A DNA stretch of 29,640 nt from the NCBI GenBank assembly GCA_944321005.1, contig CALUJT010000002.1, forward strand, positions 1 through 29,640, read 5' to 3'. This DNA comes from an uncultured Atopobiaceae bacterium. GTDB taxonomy: Bacteria > Actinomycetota > Coriobacteriia > Coriobacteriales > Atopobiaceae. The notes beneath the pieces are model-generated. The model was not told the origin of the DNA. It did no database searches and saw only the letters and a program-made list of their open reading frames with translations. A program made the position numbers and the translations under genes. How positions within the stretch are numbered: position 1 is the stretch's first letter; each line of letters starts with the position of its first letter. Below are positions 7,218 through 14,609 of the stretch, in pieces.

Positions 7218-8338
7218 GCCTCTCCGTCGACATTCGCAAGCGCCTGGGGTCCTTTAGCCTCGACGTGTCCTTCGAGGTCGCGGACGGGCGCGAGATCCTG
7301 GCGCTGCTGGGCCCCTCCGGCTGTGGCAAGTCCCTCACGCTCAAGTGCATCGCGGGCGTGCTCGCCCCGGACGAGGGGCGCATCGTGCTCAACGGGCGCA
7401 CGCTCTTCGACTCCGAGGCGCGCGTGAACCTCCCGCCCCAGCGGCGGCGCGTGGGCTACCTCTTCCAGCAGTACGCGCTCTTTCCCAACATGACGGTCGC
7501 GGGCAACATAGGCGCCGGCGCGGTGGGAGCCTCGCGCGAGGAGCGCGCACGCCGCGTGGCAGAGCAGGTGCGCGCCTTCCGCCTGGAGGGGCTCGAGCGC
7601 CTGCGTCCCGCCCAGCTCTCCGGCGGGCAGCAGCAGCGCGTGGCGCTCGCGCGGATCCTCGCCGGGGACCCGGAGCTCATCCTGCTGGACGAGCCGTTCT
7701 CCGCACTTGACGGGCACCTGCGCTGGGAGCTCGAGATGATGCTCGCGGACGTGCTGCGCGCGTTCCCGGGCGGCGCGGTGTACGTGAGCCACAACCGCGA
7801 CGAGGTCTACCGCCTCTGTGATACCGTGTGCGTGGTCGACCGCGGCCGCTCGGAGGAGAAGCTCACCATCGCGCAGCTCTTCTCCACGCCCACCACGCTG
7901 GCTGCGGCGCTCATCTCTGGCTGCAAGAACGTCTCCCGCCTTGACAGCTGGCCCGGGGCCAGCTGTCAAGTTGACAATCGGCCCGGGGCCAACTGTCAAG
8001 GCGGGGTGCTTGCCTGCAGGGACTGGGGCGTTTCCCTCACGACCTCCCTCCCTGTGCCGCCCAACGTGACGCACGCGGGTCTGCGCGCCCACTACCTGCG
8101 CGTCTTTGCAGACCCGGCCAACGCCGCGGGCCTGCCCAACCAGATTCCCTGCACCGTCGAGCGCGTGATAGACTCAACGTTCTCGACCATCGTCATGCTG
8201 GCCACGCCGGGCGGCGCGCTTCTGCGCTACGAGTGCGAGAAGGACGCGTGGGCGCCGCTCGCCGGCGCGCGGGAGCTCGTCGTGACGGCGGACCCGAGCA
8301 TCGTGATGCCGCTCGTGGGAGGTGAGGCGGATGCGTAG
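7214..8338 (+). CDS. modC: Molybdate ABC transporter ATP-binding protein
   Basis: This 374-residue ATPase powers ModB. It has Walker A GPSGCGKS (33-40), Q-loop LFQQYALFPN, signature LSGGQQQR (135-142), Walker B ELILLDEPFSALD (154-166) and the H-loop in YVSHNRDE. The GTG start overlaps the modB stop. The C-terminal part (about 230-374) resembles a degenerate TOBE-type regulatory region. Residues ~243-262 (LDSWPGASCQVDNRPGANCQ) are encoded by two tandem palindromes at 7941-7999, an apparent in-frame insertion that added three odd cysteine/proline-rich turns between the ATPase core and the C-terminal domain. It ends 8 bp inside moaA. Confidence 0.92.
   Translation: MSLSVDIRKRLGSFSLDVSFEVADGREILALLGPSGCGKSLTLKCIAGVLAPDEGRIVLNGRTLFDSEARVNLPPQRRRVGYLFQQYALFPNMTVAGNIGAGAVGASREERARRVAEQVRAFRLEGLERLRPAQLSGGQQQRVALARILAGDPELILLDEPFSALDGHLRWELEMMLADVLRAFPGGAVYVSHNRDEVYRLCDTVCVVDRGRSEEKLTIAQLFSTPTTLAAALISGCKNVSRLDSWPGASCQVDNRPGANCQGGVLACRDWGVSLTTSLPVPPNVTHAGLRAHYLRVFADPANAAGLPNQIPCTVERVIDSTFSTIVMLATPGGALLRYECEKDAWAPLAGARELVVTADPSIVMPLVGGEADA
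7941..7999. repeat. Tandem palindromes inserted in frame in modC
   Basis: Two 29-nt units (7941-7969 and 7971-7999) are separated by one base. The first has perfect 13-nt arms TTGACAGCTGGCC / GGCCAGCTGTCAA around CGG. The second has two mismatches. The TTGACA...TGTCAA ends match those of the 2307-2370 palindrome, although the core differs. The reading frame is preserved. Confidence 0.85.
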
Positions 8339-9350
8339 CGCACAGACGGCACGGCGCCACCCGCGCCCCGACTGCGCCCACGCGCGCGACGGGGAGGGCC
8401 GCGCCATCGAGTACCTGCGCCTCTCCGTGACGGACCGCTGCAACTGCCGCTGCGCCTACTGCATGCCGGCGGGCGGCGTCCCCATGCTGCGCCACGAGGA
8501 CGTCTGCTCCTTCGAGGAGCTCGTCCGCATCGTGCGCGCCTGCTGCGAGCTTGGCGTGCGCAAGGTGCGCCTCACGGGCGGGGAGCCGCTCGTGCGCCGG
8601 GGCCTGCCCGAGCTCGTGCGCATGCTGCGCGAGGTCCCCGGGGTTGAGGAGCTCGCGCTCACGACCAACGCCACGCTGCTCGCGCCGGTTGCGGGGGAGC
8701 TCGCCGCCGCCGGGCTCGACCGCGTGAACGTGAGCCTCGACAGCCTGCGGCCGGAGCGCTACGCCGCCATCACGCGCGGTGGGCGGCTGGACGACGCGCT
8801 CGCAGGCATCGCGGCCGCGCGCGAGGCGGGCCTCGCGCCGCTCAAGCTCAACTGCGTCCTCATGGGAGGCATAAACGACGACGAGGCGGCAGACATCGCT
8901 GGCATCGCGCGAAACGAGGCCGTTGACGTGCGCTTCATTGAGCTCATGCCCATCGGCGAGGCGGCGCGCTGGCCGCGTGCGCGCTTCGTGCCCGCCGAGG
9001 CCGTGCTCGAGGCGGTGCCGGAGCTCGGGCCCGTGGCGGGCCCGGGCGGCGAGCCGCTCCGCGACGGCGTTGCCGAGCTCTTCTCGGCCCCCGGCTGGGC
9101 GGGTCGCGTGGGCCTCATCCGGCCGATGAGCCACCGGTTCTGCTTTGGCTGCACGCGCATCCGCGTGACGGCGGACGGCCGGCTCAAGCCGTGCCTGCAC
9201 TCGGCAGACGAGGTGCCGCTGCGCGGGCTCTCGGGGGAGGCGCTCACCCAGGCGCTTCTCGCCGGCATCGCGCTCAAGCCGGCGCATCACGGAATGGACG
9301 GGACCCACGCGAGCGAGTCCGCGCGGGCCATGAACGAGATAGGGGGATAG
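8331..9350 (+). CDS. moaA: GTP 3',8-cyclase (radical SAM)
   Basis: This 339-residue enzyme performs the first step of molybdopterin synthesis, converting GTP to 3',8-cyclo-7,8-dihydro-GTP. The SAM-binding cluster motif is CNCRCAYC (C37, C41, C44), with [10 protein letters not shown] before it. The SAM-contacting [10 protein letters not shown] follows. The second cluster is in CFGCTRIRV and PCLHS. The C terminus ends in GG (NEIGG), the conserved double glycine that enters the active site. GGGAGG 8 bp before ATG 8331 decides the start, which overlaps modC by 8 bp. The first ~25 residues (basic, histidine-rich) are an unusual extension. Confidence 0.95.
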   Translation: MRSAQTARRHPRPDCAHARDGEGRAIEYLRLSVTDRCNCRCAYCMPAGGVPMLRHEDVCSFEELVRIVRACCELGVRKVRLTGGEPLVRRGLPELVRMLREVPGVEELALTTNATLLAPVAGELAAAGLDRVNVSLDSLRPERYAAITRGGRLDDALAGIAAAREAGLAPLKLNCVLMGGINDDEAADIAGIARNEAVDVRFIELMPIGEAARWPRARFVPAEAVLEAVPELGPVAGPGGEPLRDGVAELFSAPGWAGRVGLIRPMSHRFCFGCTRIRVTADGRLKPCLHSADEVPLRGLSGEALTQALLAGIALKPAHHGMDGTHASESARAMNEIGG

Positions 9351-9351
9351 C

Positions 9352-10395
9352 GTGGCCGAGAAGAACGTCGGGTCCGCGGAGCCCGAGGCCGCCGTCGCGG
9401 CTAGCATCAAGGGCGACGACCTCACGCACGTGAACGAGCAGGGCCGCGCGCGCATGGTGGACGTGGGCGCCAAGCCGCGCACGGCACGGCGTGCGGTGGC
9501 CGCCGGCTTCGTGCGCATGGCGCCGAGCACGGTTGAGCTCGTGCGCACCGGGGGCGCGAAGAAGGGCGACGTGCTCGGGGTGGCGCAGGTGGCGGGCATC
9601 ATGGCCGCGAAGCGCTGCTGGGAGTTCGTGCCCATGTGCCACCAGGTGGCGCTCACGGGCGTGGACGTGCGCTTCTCCGTGGGGGACGGGGGCGTGGCGA
9701 TCGAGGCCGAGTGCCGCTGCACCGGCGAGACGGGCGTGGAGATGGAGGCGCTGACCGCGGTCTCCGTGGCGGGGCTCACCATCTACGACATGCTCAAGGC
9801 TCACCAGCGCGACATGGTGATCGAGGAGGTCCGCCTGCTCGAGAAGTCCGGCGGCGCCTCGGGCGACCTCCACTTGACAGGGGGACAGTCCCTTTGTCAT
9901 GTTATGCGGCCGCGGGTCGCCACGGTGGAGGCGGTGTGCGTCTCCGAGCGCAAGGGCACGCGCAAGCACCCCGTGGACGCGATCGAGCTCGTCCCCGGGA
10001 GCGGCGTCGCGGGCGACGCGCACGCGGGCAACTGGCACCGCCAGGTGAGCCTGCTTCCCGCCGAGGCCGTGGACACCATGCGCGACGTGCTGCCGGAGCT
10101 CGCCCCCGGCGACTTTGCGGAGAACGTGCTCACGCGCGGGCTCGACCTCAAGGCGCTGCCGGTGGGGACGGTGCTTGCCGCCGGCACGGCGGAGCTCGTG
10201 GTGACGCAGATCGGCAAGACCTGCCACAATGACTGCGAGATAAGCAAGCTCACGGGCAAGTGCGTGATGCCGAGGGAGGGCATCTTCTGCGTGGTGACGC
10301 GCGGCGGGGTCGTCCGCGCGGGCGACCAGGTGACGGTGATGACGGGAGACGCCCCCTCGGGCGGCGGGCACTCGTCGGAAGGGGGAGCACGATGA
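9352..10395 (+). CDS. moaC: MoaC-MOSC fusion: cyclic pyranopterin monophosphate synthase joined to a MOSC domain
   Basis: Residues ~1-173 are MoaC, which turns the MoaA product into cyclic pyranopterin monophosphate: [46 protein letters not shown] and [17 protein letters not shown] are all present. Residues 185-347 are a MOSC domain, with [32 protein letters not shown] and [14 protein letters not shown] domains bind sulfurated or selenated pterin cofactors and move the terminal chalcogen. The joint (residues ~175-184) is encoded by the palindromic element at 9874-9904, and residue 185 is an ATG at the normal MOSC start. Two ancestral genes therefore seem to have been joined by the repeat. A GTG start follows AGGGGG by 5 bp. 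Confidence 0.92.
   Translation: MAEKNVGSAEPEAAVAASIKGDDLTHVNEQGRARMVDVGAKPRTARRAVAAGFVRMAPSTVELVRTGGAKKGDVLGVAQVAGIMAAKRCWEFVPMCHQVALTGVDVRFSVGDGGVAIEAECRCTGETGVEMEALTAVSVAGLTIYDMLKAHQRDMVIEEVRLLEKSGGASGDLHLTGGQSLCHVMRPRVATVEAVCVSERKGTRKHPVDAIELVPGSGVAGDAHAGNWHRQVSLLPAEAVDTMRDVLPELAPGDFAENVLTRGLDLKALPVGTVLAAGTAELVVTQIGKTCHNDCEISKLTGKCVMPREGIFCVVTRGGVVRAGDQVTVMTGDAPSGGGHSSEGGAR
9874..9904 (+). repeat. Half-copy of the 64-bp palindrome at the moaC/MOSC joint
   Basis: This stretch matches 2307-2337 with one change (C to T at the position after TTTGTCA). It is a hairpin using G-U pairs. In DUF3343 the same TTGACA supplies a TGA stop, but here it is read in another frame as TTG-ACA and does not terminate moaC. 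Confidence 0.85.
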
Positions 10396-11456
10396 GGCTC
10401 CTGCGCACGGAGGACGCGGTGGGGCACGTGCTCTGCCACGACATGACCCAGATCGTGACCGGTGACGACCCGGTGGCCCCCCGCTTCAAGGGCCCGCGCT
10501 TCCGCAAGGGCCACGTGGTCGCGCCCGAGGACGTCCCGGTGCTGCTCTCGATGGGCAAGCGGAGCCTCTACGTCTGGGAGCTCGAGCCGGGCATGGTGCA
10601 CGAGGACGACGCCGCGGCGCGCATGGTCGCGCTCGTGGCGGGCCCGGGCACGCGCACGTCCGGCGCGCCCTCCGAGGGCAAGATCAACGTGCTCGCCGAC
10701 CGCGACGGCGTCCTTCTCGTCGACTCCGCGCGCCTGAGCGCCGTGAACGCCGTCGACGAGGTCATGGTGGCCACGCGCCGGGGCGGCTTTCCCGTGCGGG
10801 AGGGCGACCTCCTGGCGGGCACGCGCGTGATCCCGCTGGTGATCTCCGAGGGGCAGCTCGCTCGCGCGGAGGCCGCCGCCGGTGACGAGCCGCTCGTGCG
10901 CGTGGAGCCGTTCCGCCTGCGCACGGCCGCCGTCATAGCCACGGGCTCCGAGGTTGCCGCCGGCCTCATCGAGGACCGCTTCACGCCCGTCATGGTGGAG
11001 AAGCTCGCCGCCTTTGGCATCGAGTGCGTGCTGCGCTCGACCCCCGGCGACGACCGCGAGGACGTGGTGGCCGCCATCGACGAGGCGCGCTCCGCGGGCG
11101 TCGACCTCATCATGTGCACCGGCGGCATGTCCGTGGACCCGGACGACAACACGCCCGGTGCCATCCGTGCCGCGGGCGCGCGCGTGGTCACGTACGGCGC
11201 ACCGGTCCTGCCGGGCGCGATGCTGCTCGTGGGCTACCTCGACGAGCCGGCGGGCGGGAGGCACGCGCGCCCCGTGCCCGTCCTGGGCGTGCCCGGCTGC
11301 GCGATGTACAACAAGGCCACGGTGCTCGACCTGGTGCTGCCTCGCATCGCGGCGGGCGTGGCGCTCACCAAGGCGGACTTCGTGGAGCTGGGGGAGGGAG
11401 GGCTCTGCCTGGGCTGCCCCGAGTGCACGTACCCGCACTGCCCCTTTGGGAGGTAG
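10392..11456 (+). CDS. MoeA-like molybdopterin-binding protein with cysteine-rich tail
   Basis: This 354-residue protein is shorter than classical MoeA (~400). It has an N-terminal segment VLCHDMTQI, the MPT-binding fold with [15 protein letters not shown] and [14 protein letters not shown], and [22 protein letters not shown] near the end. The C terminus carries C-x2-C-x2-C-x4-C in [16 protein letters not shown], a possible metal or Fe-S ligand set not found in E. coli MoeA. It probably inserts molybdenum into, or otherwise handles, the pterin. ATG overlaps the moaC-MOSC stop (ATGA). Similar short forms occur in anaerobes with selenium-dependent hydroxylases, as I recall. Whether it is the main MoeA or a specialised factor cannot be told from this window. 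Confidence 0.85.
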   Translation: MRLLRTEDAVGHVLCHDMTQIVTGDDPVAPRFKGPRFRKGHVVAPEDVPVLLSMGKRSLYVWELEPGMVHEDDAAARMVALVAGPGTRTSGAPSEGKINVLADRDGVLLVDSARLSAVNAVDEVMVATRRGGFPVREGDLLAGTRVIPLVISEGQLARAEAAAGDEPLVRVEPFRLRTAAVIATGSEVAAGLIEDRFTPVMVEKLAAFGIECVLRSTPGDDREDVVAAIDEARSAGVDLIMCTGGMSVDPDDNTPGAIRAAGARVVTYGAPVLPGAMLLVGYLDEPAGGRHARPVPVLGVPGCAMYNKATVLDLVLPRIAAGVALTKADFVELGEGGLCLGCPECTYPHCPFGR

Positions 11457-11457
11457 C

Positions 11458-11590
11458 TTCATTTGTTGGGTATTTCATCTGGAGTGGGCAAGATACACTA
11501 CAAATGAATTTCGAAAGATGCCCAGGTAGATTAAATGAGACTAACGGGGTGATACTTGGAGTACCCCTCAGGAAATACCCTACAAATGAA
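11458..11590. mobile_element. 133-bp AT-rich element with 19-bp terminal inverted repeats (MITE-like)
   Basis: TTCATTTGTTGGGTATTTC (11458-11476) is mirrored by GAAATACCCTACAAATGAA (11572-11590) with one mismatch. A third partial copy, CTACAAATGAA, is at 11498-11508. Inside is GGGGT...ACCCC (11546-11566) as a small hairpin. It is far more AT-rich than its surroundings, has no ORF and starts 1 bp after the moeA-like stop. It separates moeA from mogA. Downstream of it, GATATAA occurs twice (11624 and 11640), giving possible -10 boxes for mogA (TATAAA 11626, TATAAT 11641). No target-site duplication is obvious. Confidence 0.55.
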
Positions 11591-11659
11591 CGAGAGATTC
11601 CTCTCATCCTCAGATGACGGTGAGATATAAAGCAAGGCGATATAATCTTTGGAGAACGA

Positions 11660-12166
11660 ATGGACGAGAAGTACCGTGCGATCGTGATCACCGTGAGCGA
11701 CCGTGCGTCGGCGGGCGTCTACGAGGACGGGACGGGCCCTGCGGTCGCGGCCCTTTTGACGGAGCGCGGCTATGCGGTCATCGGGACGCGCGTGGTCCCG
11801 GACGAGCGCGCGGACATAGAGGCCGCGCTGGTCGAGTCTGCCGAGAAGGACGTGGCGCTGGTGCTCACCTGCGGCGGCACGGGCTTCTCGCCCCGCGACG
11901 TCACGCCCGAGGCCACCGAGGCCGTCTGCGAGCGCCGCGTGCCGGGGCTGCCCGAGGCCATGCGCGCCGCGAGCGCGAGGATCACGGACCGCGCCTGGCT
12001 CTCCCGCGCCACGGCGGGCATCCGCGAGCGCACGCTGGTCGTCAACCTGCCGGGCAGCCCGCGCGCGGCGGTGGAGAACCTCGAGGCGGTGGTGGGCCCG
12101 CTCGCGCACGGTCTCGACATCCTGCGCGGCGGCCCCGCGACCTGCGCCCGGGAGGGACAGCAATGA
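11660..12166 (+). CDS. mogA: Molybdopterin adenylyltransferase
   Basis: This 168-residue MogA/MoaB-family enzyme adenylates molybdopterin ahead of molybdenum insertion. Motifs are ITVSDRASAGVYEDGTGPA at the N terminus, LTCGGTGFSPRDVTPEAT and VVNLPGSPRAAVENL near the C terminus. GGAG lies 5 bp before the ATG. A 203-bp AT-rich gap containing the 133-bp element separates it from the moeA-like gene, so it may have its own promoter. Its stop overlaps the start of the HAD gene (ATGA). Confidence 0.92.
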   Translation: MDEKYRAIVITVSDRASAGVYEDGTGPAVAALLTERGYAVIGTRVVPDERADIEAALVESAEKDVALVLTCGGTGFSPRDVTPEATEAVCERRVPGLPEAMRAASARITDRAWLSRATAGIRERTLVVNLPGSPRAAVENLEAVVGPLAHGLDILRGGPATCAREGQQ

Positions 12167-12951
12167 TCCGCGCGGCATTCTTCGACATCGACGGCACGCT
12201 CGTGAGCCTGCGCACGCACGACATCCCCGCGTCCGCGGTGCGCGCGCTCGAGGAGATGCACGCGGCGGGCGTCCTGCTCTTCCTTGCCACGGGGCGCTCC
12301 ACCGCGGACCTCCCGCGTCCCATCCGGGAGATTGACGCGCGCGTCCCCTTCGACGGCTTTCTCACCTTCAACGGCCAGTACTGCTACGACGCGGCGGGCG
12401 AGGTCTTCCGCGACGCGCCCATCGACGCGCGCGACGCCGCCCGCATAACGGCCCTCGCGGCGGACGGCGCCATGGACATCGCGGTTATGCAGCTCTCCCG
12501 CATGTTCGTGAGCCGCCACACGCCGCGGGTGGTTGCCGCGGAGGCGGCGGTGGACAACGTCACGCCGGTGGGCGACCTCGCGCTCGCGCTGGAGGAGCCC
12601 ACGTACCAGTTCTGCGCGTACGTCGAGCCGGGGGAGGAGCACCTCTTCATGGACGTGTGCGAGCACGTGGAGCACACGCGCTGGAGCCCCAACTTCTGCG
12701 ACATCATCCCGGCCGGGGGCGGAAAGCCGGCGGGCATCGCCGCGGCGTGCGCGCGCTGGGGCCTCGCGCCCGAGGAGTGCGCGGCCTTTGGCGACGGCGG
12801 CAACGACGTGCCGATGTTCGGCTGCGTGGGCGTCTCCGTTGCCATGGGCAACGCGGCGGATGACGTCAAGGCGGCGGCCACGATGGTGGCGCCGGACGTG
12901 GACGACGACGGGCTTTTCGTGGCCTGCCGGGAGCTGGGGCTCGTGCCCTAG
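12163..12951 (+). CDS. HAD-superfamily Cof-type hydrolase
   Basis: This 262-residue protein is a HAD phosphatase of the Cof/YbiV class (subfamily IIB). Motif I is FFDIDGTLV (nucleophile D8, acid D10), motif II FLATGRST, motif III lysine in GGGKPAGI, and motif IV FGDGGNDVPMF. The large C2 cap lies between motifs II and III. Such enzymes dephosphorylate sugar phosphates, nucleotides or flavin precursors. The substrate here is unknown. ATG overlaps the mogA stop, so it is co-translated with the cofactor genes, which may reflect a role in removing a phosphorylated intermediate. That is speculation. Confidence 0.88.
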   Translation: MIRAAFFDIDGTLVSLRTHDIPASAVRALEEMHAAGVLLFLATGRSTADLPRPIREIDARVPFDGFLTFNGQYCYDAAGEVFRDAPIDARDAARITALAADGAMDIAVMQLSRMFVSRHTPRVVAAEAAVDNVTPVGDLALALEEPTYQFCAYVEPGEEHLFMDVCEHVEHTRWSPNFCDIIPAGGGKPAGIAAACARWGLAPEECAAFGDGGNDVPMFGCVGVSVAMGNAADDVKAAATMVAPDVDDDGLFVACRELGLVP

Positions 12952-12968
12952 CGCTCGCGGCGCTTAGC

Positions 12969-13026
12969 GTGCAAAAGTGCCTGTCCCTTTTGCACGGGCG
13001 TGGAAAGGGGGCAGGCACTTTTGCAC
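12969..13026. repeat. Palindromic element downstream of the molybdenum operon
   Basis: Arms GTGCAAAAGTGCCTG (12969-12983) and CAGGCACTTTTGCAC (13012-13026) are exact reverse complements. The first 27 nt also fold alone (GTGCAAAAG...CTTTTGCAC). TGCCTGTCCC is the core. It lies 17 bp after the HAD stop, so it may also end the transcript. The rest of the 182-bp gap to the next gene holds one GAGAAGGAC motif (13087) and a GGAGG ribosome site. Confidence 0.8.
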
Positions 13027-13133
13027 GGGCAACCTTGCGAAACCGTTAGGGGGGCATAAGGTCGGGCGATGGCGCGCGGGGCGGGCGAGAAGGACGATGG
13101 TCTCGTCACTTTTGCCGCTCGGAGGGAGCCGCT

Positions 13134-14522
13134 ATGCCCGTCATTCTGCGCGTCGCGCTCGGCAACGTCTCGCGTTGCGCGCGCGACTACTCGGTCTACC
13201 TCGTCACGCTCGGCTTTGCCGTGTGCCTGCTCTACGCGTTCAACGCCTCGGGCGACTACCTTCTGGCGATGCCGCTCACGGGATCGCAGCTCGAGGTCAT
13301 CCACAGGGCACGCGACATCACGGGCGCCTTCTCGGTCTTCGTGGTGCTGGTCTTCGCCGTGCTCGTCGCGCACGCGACCCGCTTCATCGTGCGCCGGCGC
13401 TCGCGGGAGTTCGGGACGTACGCGCTTCTCGGCATGCGCGCCCCGGCGCTCGCGGCGATCCTTGCGGCGGAGGGCGCGCTCGTGGGGCTCGCCGCGCTGG
13501 CGGCGGGGATCGCGCTCGGCTTCGCGTCGTCGCCGGCCTTCGGTGCGGTGGCGGCGTTCGTCTTTGGCGTGCCGTGGCGGCTCGCCTGGTCCTTCTCGCC
13601 GGCGACAGCGCTCGACGCGTGCGCGTGGTTCGCCGTGATCGAGGGCGTGGCCGTCGTGCTCTCCGCGGCGGACGTGCTGCGCCGGCCGCTCGTGGAGCTC
13701 CTCGAGCGGGACCGCGCCCCGGAGCGGCTCGCGTTCGCGGGGCGTCGCGGCGTGACACGTGCGCAGGCGGTGCTCGCCGTGGTTCTTCTCGCCGTGGTGT
13801 GGGGCTCGTGCGTGGTCCAGCCCGGGCTCTTTGTGCTCGCGATCCTGCCGATGGGGTGGGCCGCCTACGTGGCCACATCGCTCGTCTTTCGTCTGGTGGC
13901 AACGGGCGTGCCCGGGCGCGTGCGCCGCGGCCCCCGCTACTGGGAGGGGCTGCGCACCTTCACGCTGCGGCAGGTGGAGGGTCACGTGTCCACGGGGTGC
14001 CAGGCGCTCTCGTGCACGTGCGTGCTCGTGGCCTGCGCGGTCTGCATGATCTGCGCGGGGCTCCTGTTCTCGGTGGGGCAGCGCGCCGCCGGCCTCGCGG
14101 ACCCGGGTATGCCGGCGGAGGCGTCGCTCGCGCCCATCGGCTACGTGGGGATCTTCTACGGGGAGGCGTTCCTCGTGGCGGCCGCGGCGGTGCTCGCGCT
14201 CCAGCAGGTGAGCCAGGCCGCGGACGGCAGGCGCGCCTACGCCACGCTCCTGGCGCTCGGGACGGACGAGCGGGAGGCTCGCGGCGCCGTGCGGGCGCAG
14301 GTTGGCGTCGCCTTCGTGCTGCCCGGGGCGCTTGCCGTGGCGCACGACTGCTTCGGCCTCATGCTGGTGCGCCAGCTCGCGCGCGGCGTGCCGGACGGGG
14401 TGTTTCTCGCCATCGCGGTCTGCTCGGTCGCGGGCACGCTCGGGCTTCTCGCCCTGTACTACCTGCTCTGCGTCCGCGAGTGCTCTCGCGTGCTCCTAGG
14501 CGGGGCGTCGAGCCTTGGTTAA
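13134..14522 (+). CDS. FtsX-like ABC exporter permease, no adjacent ATPase
   Basis: This 462-residue membrane protein resembles BceB/FtsX-family permeases of antimicrobial-peptide exporters. It starts VILRVALGNVSRCARDYSVYLVTLGF, typical for that family, and has FIVRRRSREFGTYALLGMR, the cytoplasmic stretch after TM2. About ten hydrophobic segments are visible. BceB-type permeases (about 650 residues) carry a large extracellular domain between TM7 and TM8. Here that loop is only about 25 residues (GQRAAGLADPGMPAEASLAP). No ATP-binding partner is next to it; upstream lies a repeat and downstream a Fic gene. GGAGGGAG precedes the ATG. It may be a remnant or may use an ATPase encoded elsewhere. 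Confidence 0.75.
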   Translation: MPVILRVALGNVSRCARDYSVYLVTLGFAVCLLYAFNASGDYLLAMPLTGSQLEVIHRARDITGAFSVFVVLVFAVLVAHATRFIVRRRSREFGTYALLGMRAPALAAILAAEGALVGLAALAAGIALGFASSPAFGAVAAFVFGVPWRLAWSFSPATALDACAWFAVIEGVAVVLSAADVLRRPLVELLERDRAPERLAFAGRRGVTRAQAVLAVVLLAVVWGSCVVQPGLFVLAILPMGWAAYVATSLVFRLVATGVPGRVRRGPRYWEGLRTFTLRQVEGHVSTGCQALSCTCVLVACAVCMICAGLLFSVGQRAAGLADPGMPAEASLAPIGYVGIFYGEAFLVAAAAVLALQQVSQAADGRRAYATLLALGTDEREARGAVRAQVGVAFVLPGALAVAHDCFGLMLVRQLARGVPDGVFLAIAVCSVAGTLGLLALYYLLCVRECSRVLLGGASSLG

Positions 14523-14536
14523 CCGCGAGCACATTG

Positions 14537-14600
14537 CCGCTATCGGCAAATTATCCGGAAAAGAAGTAAACTAGATATACACTTAACCTGCCGATAGCGG
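14537..14600. promoter_or_regulatory. Paired inverted operator sites around the promoter of the HTH-Fic gene
   Basis: CCGCTATCGGCA (14537-14548) and TGCCGATAGCGG (14589-14600) are exact reverse complements 40 bp apart. The second copy abuts the GGAGG ribosome site. TATACA (14576-14581) between them is a plausible -10 box. This arrangement suits autoregulation by the HTH-Fic protein encoded directly downstream. Confidence 0.55.
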
Positions 14601-14609
14601 AGGATGGAG

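Noticed and set aside
8193..9782. 529-codon open frame on the - strand opposite moaA and moaC
   Set aside because: High GC content leaves long antisense frames open. It has no domain, low-complexity His/Arg/Ala content, and lies opposite clear enzymes. The same applies to - strand frames at 9897-11462 and 12948-14345.
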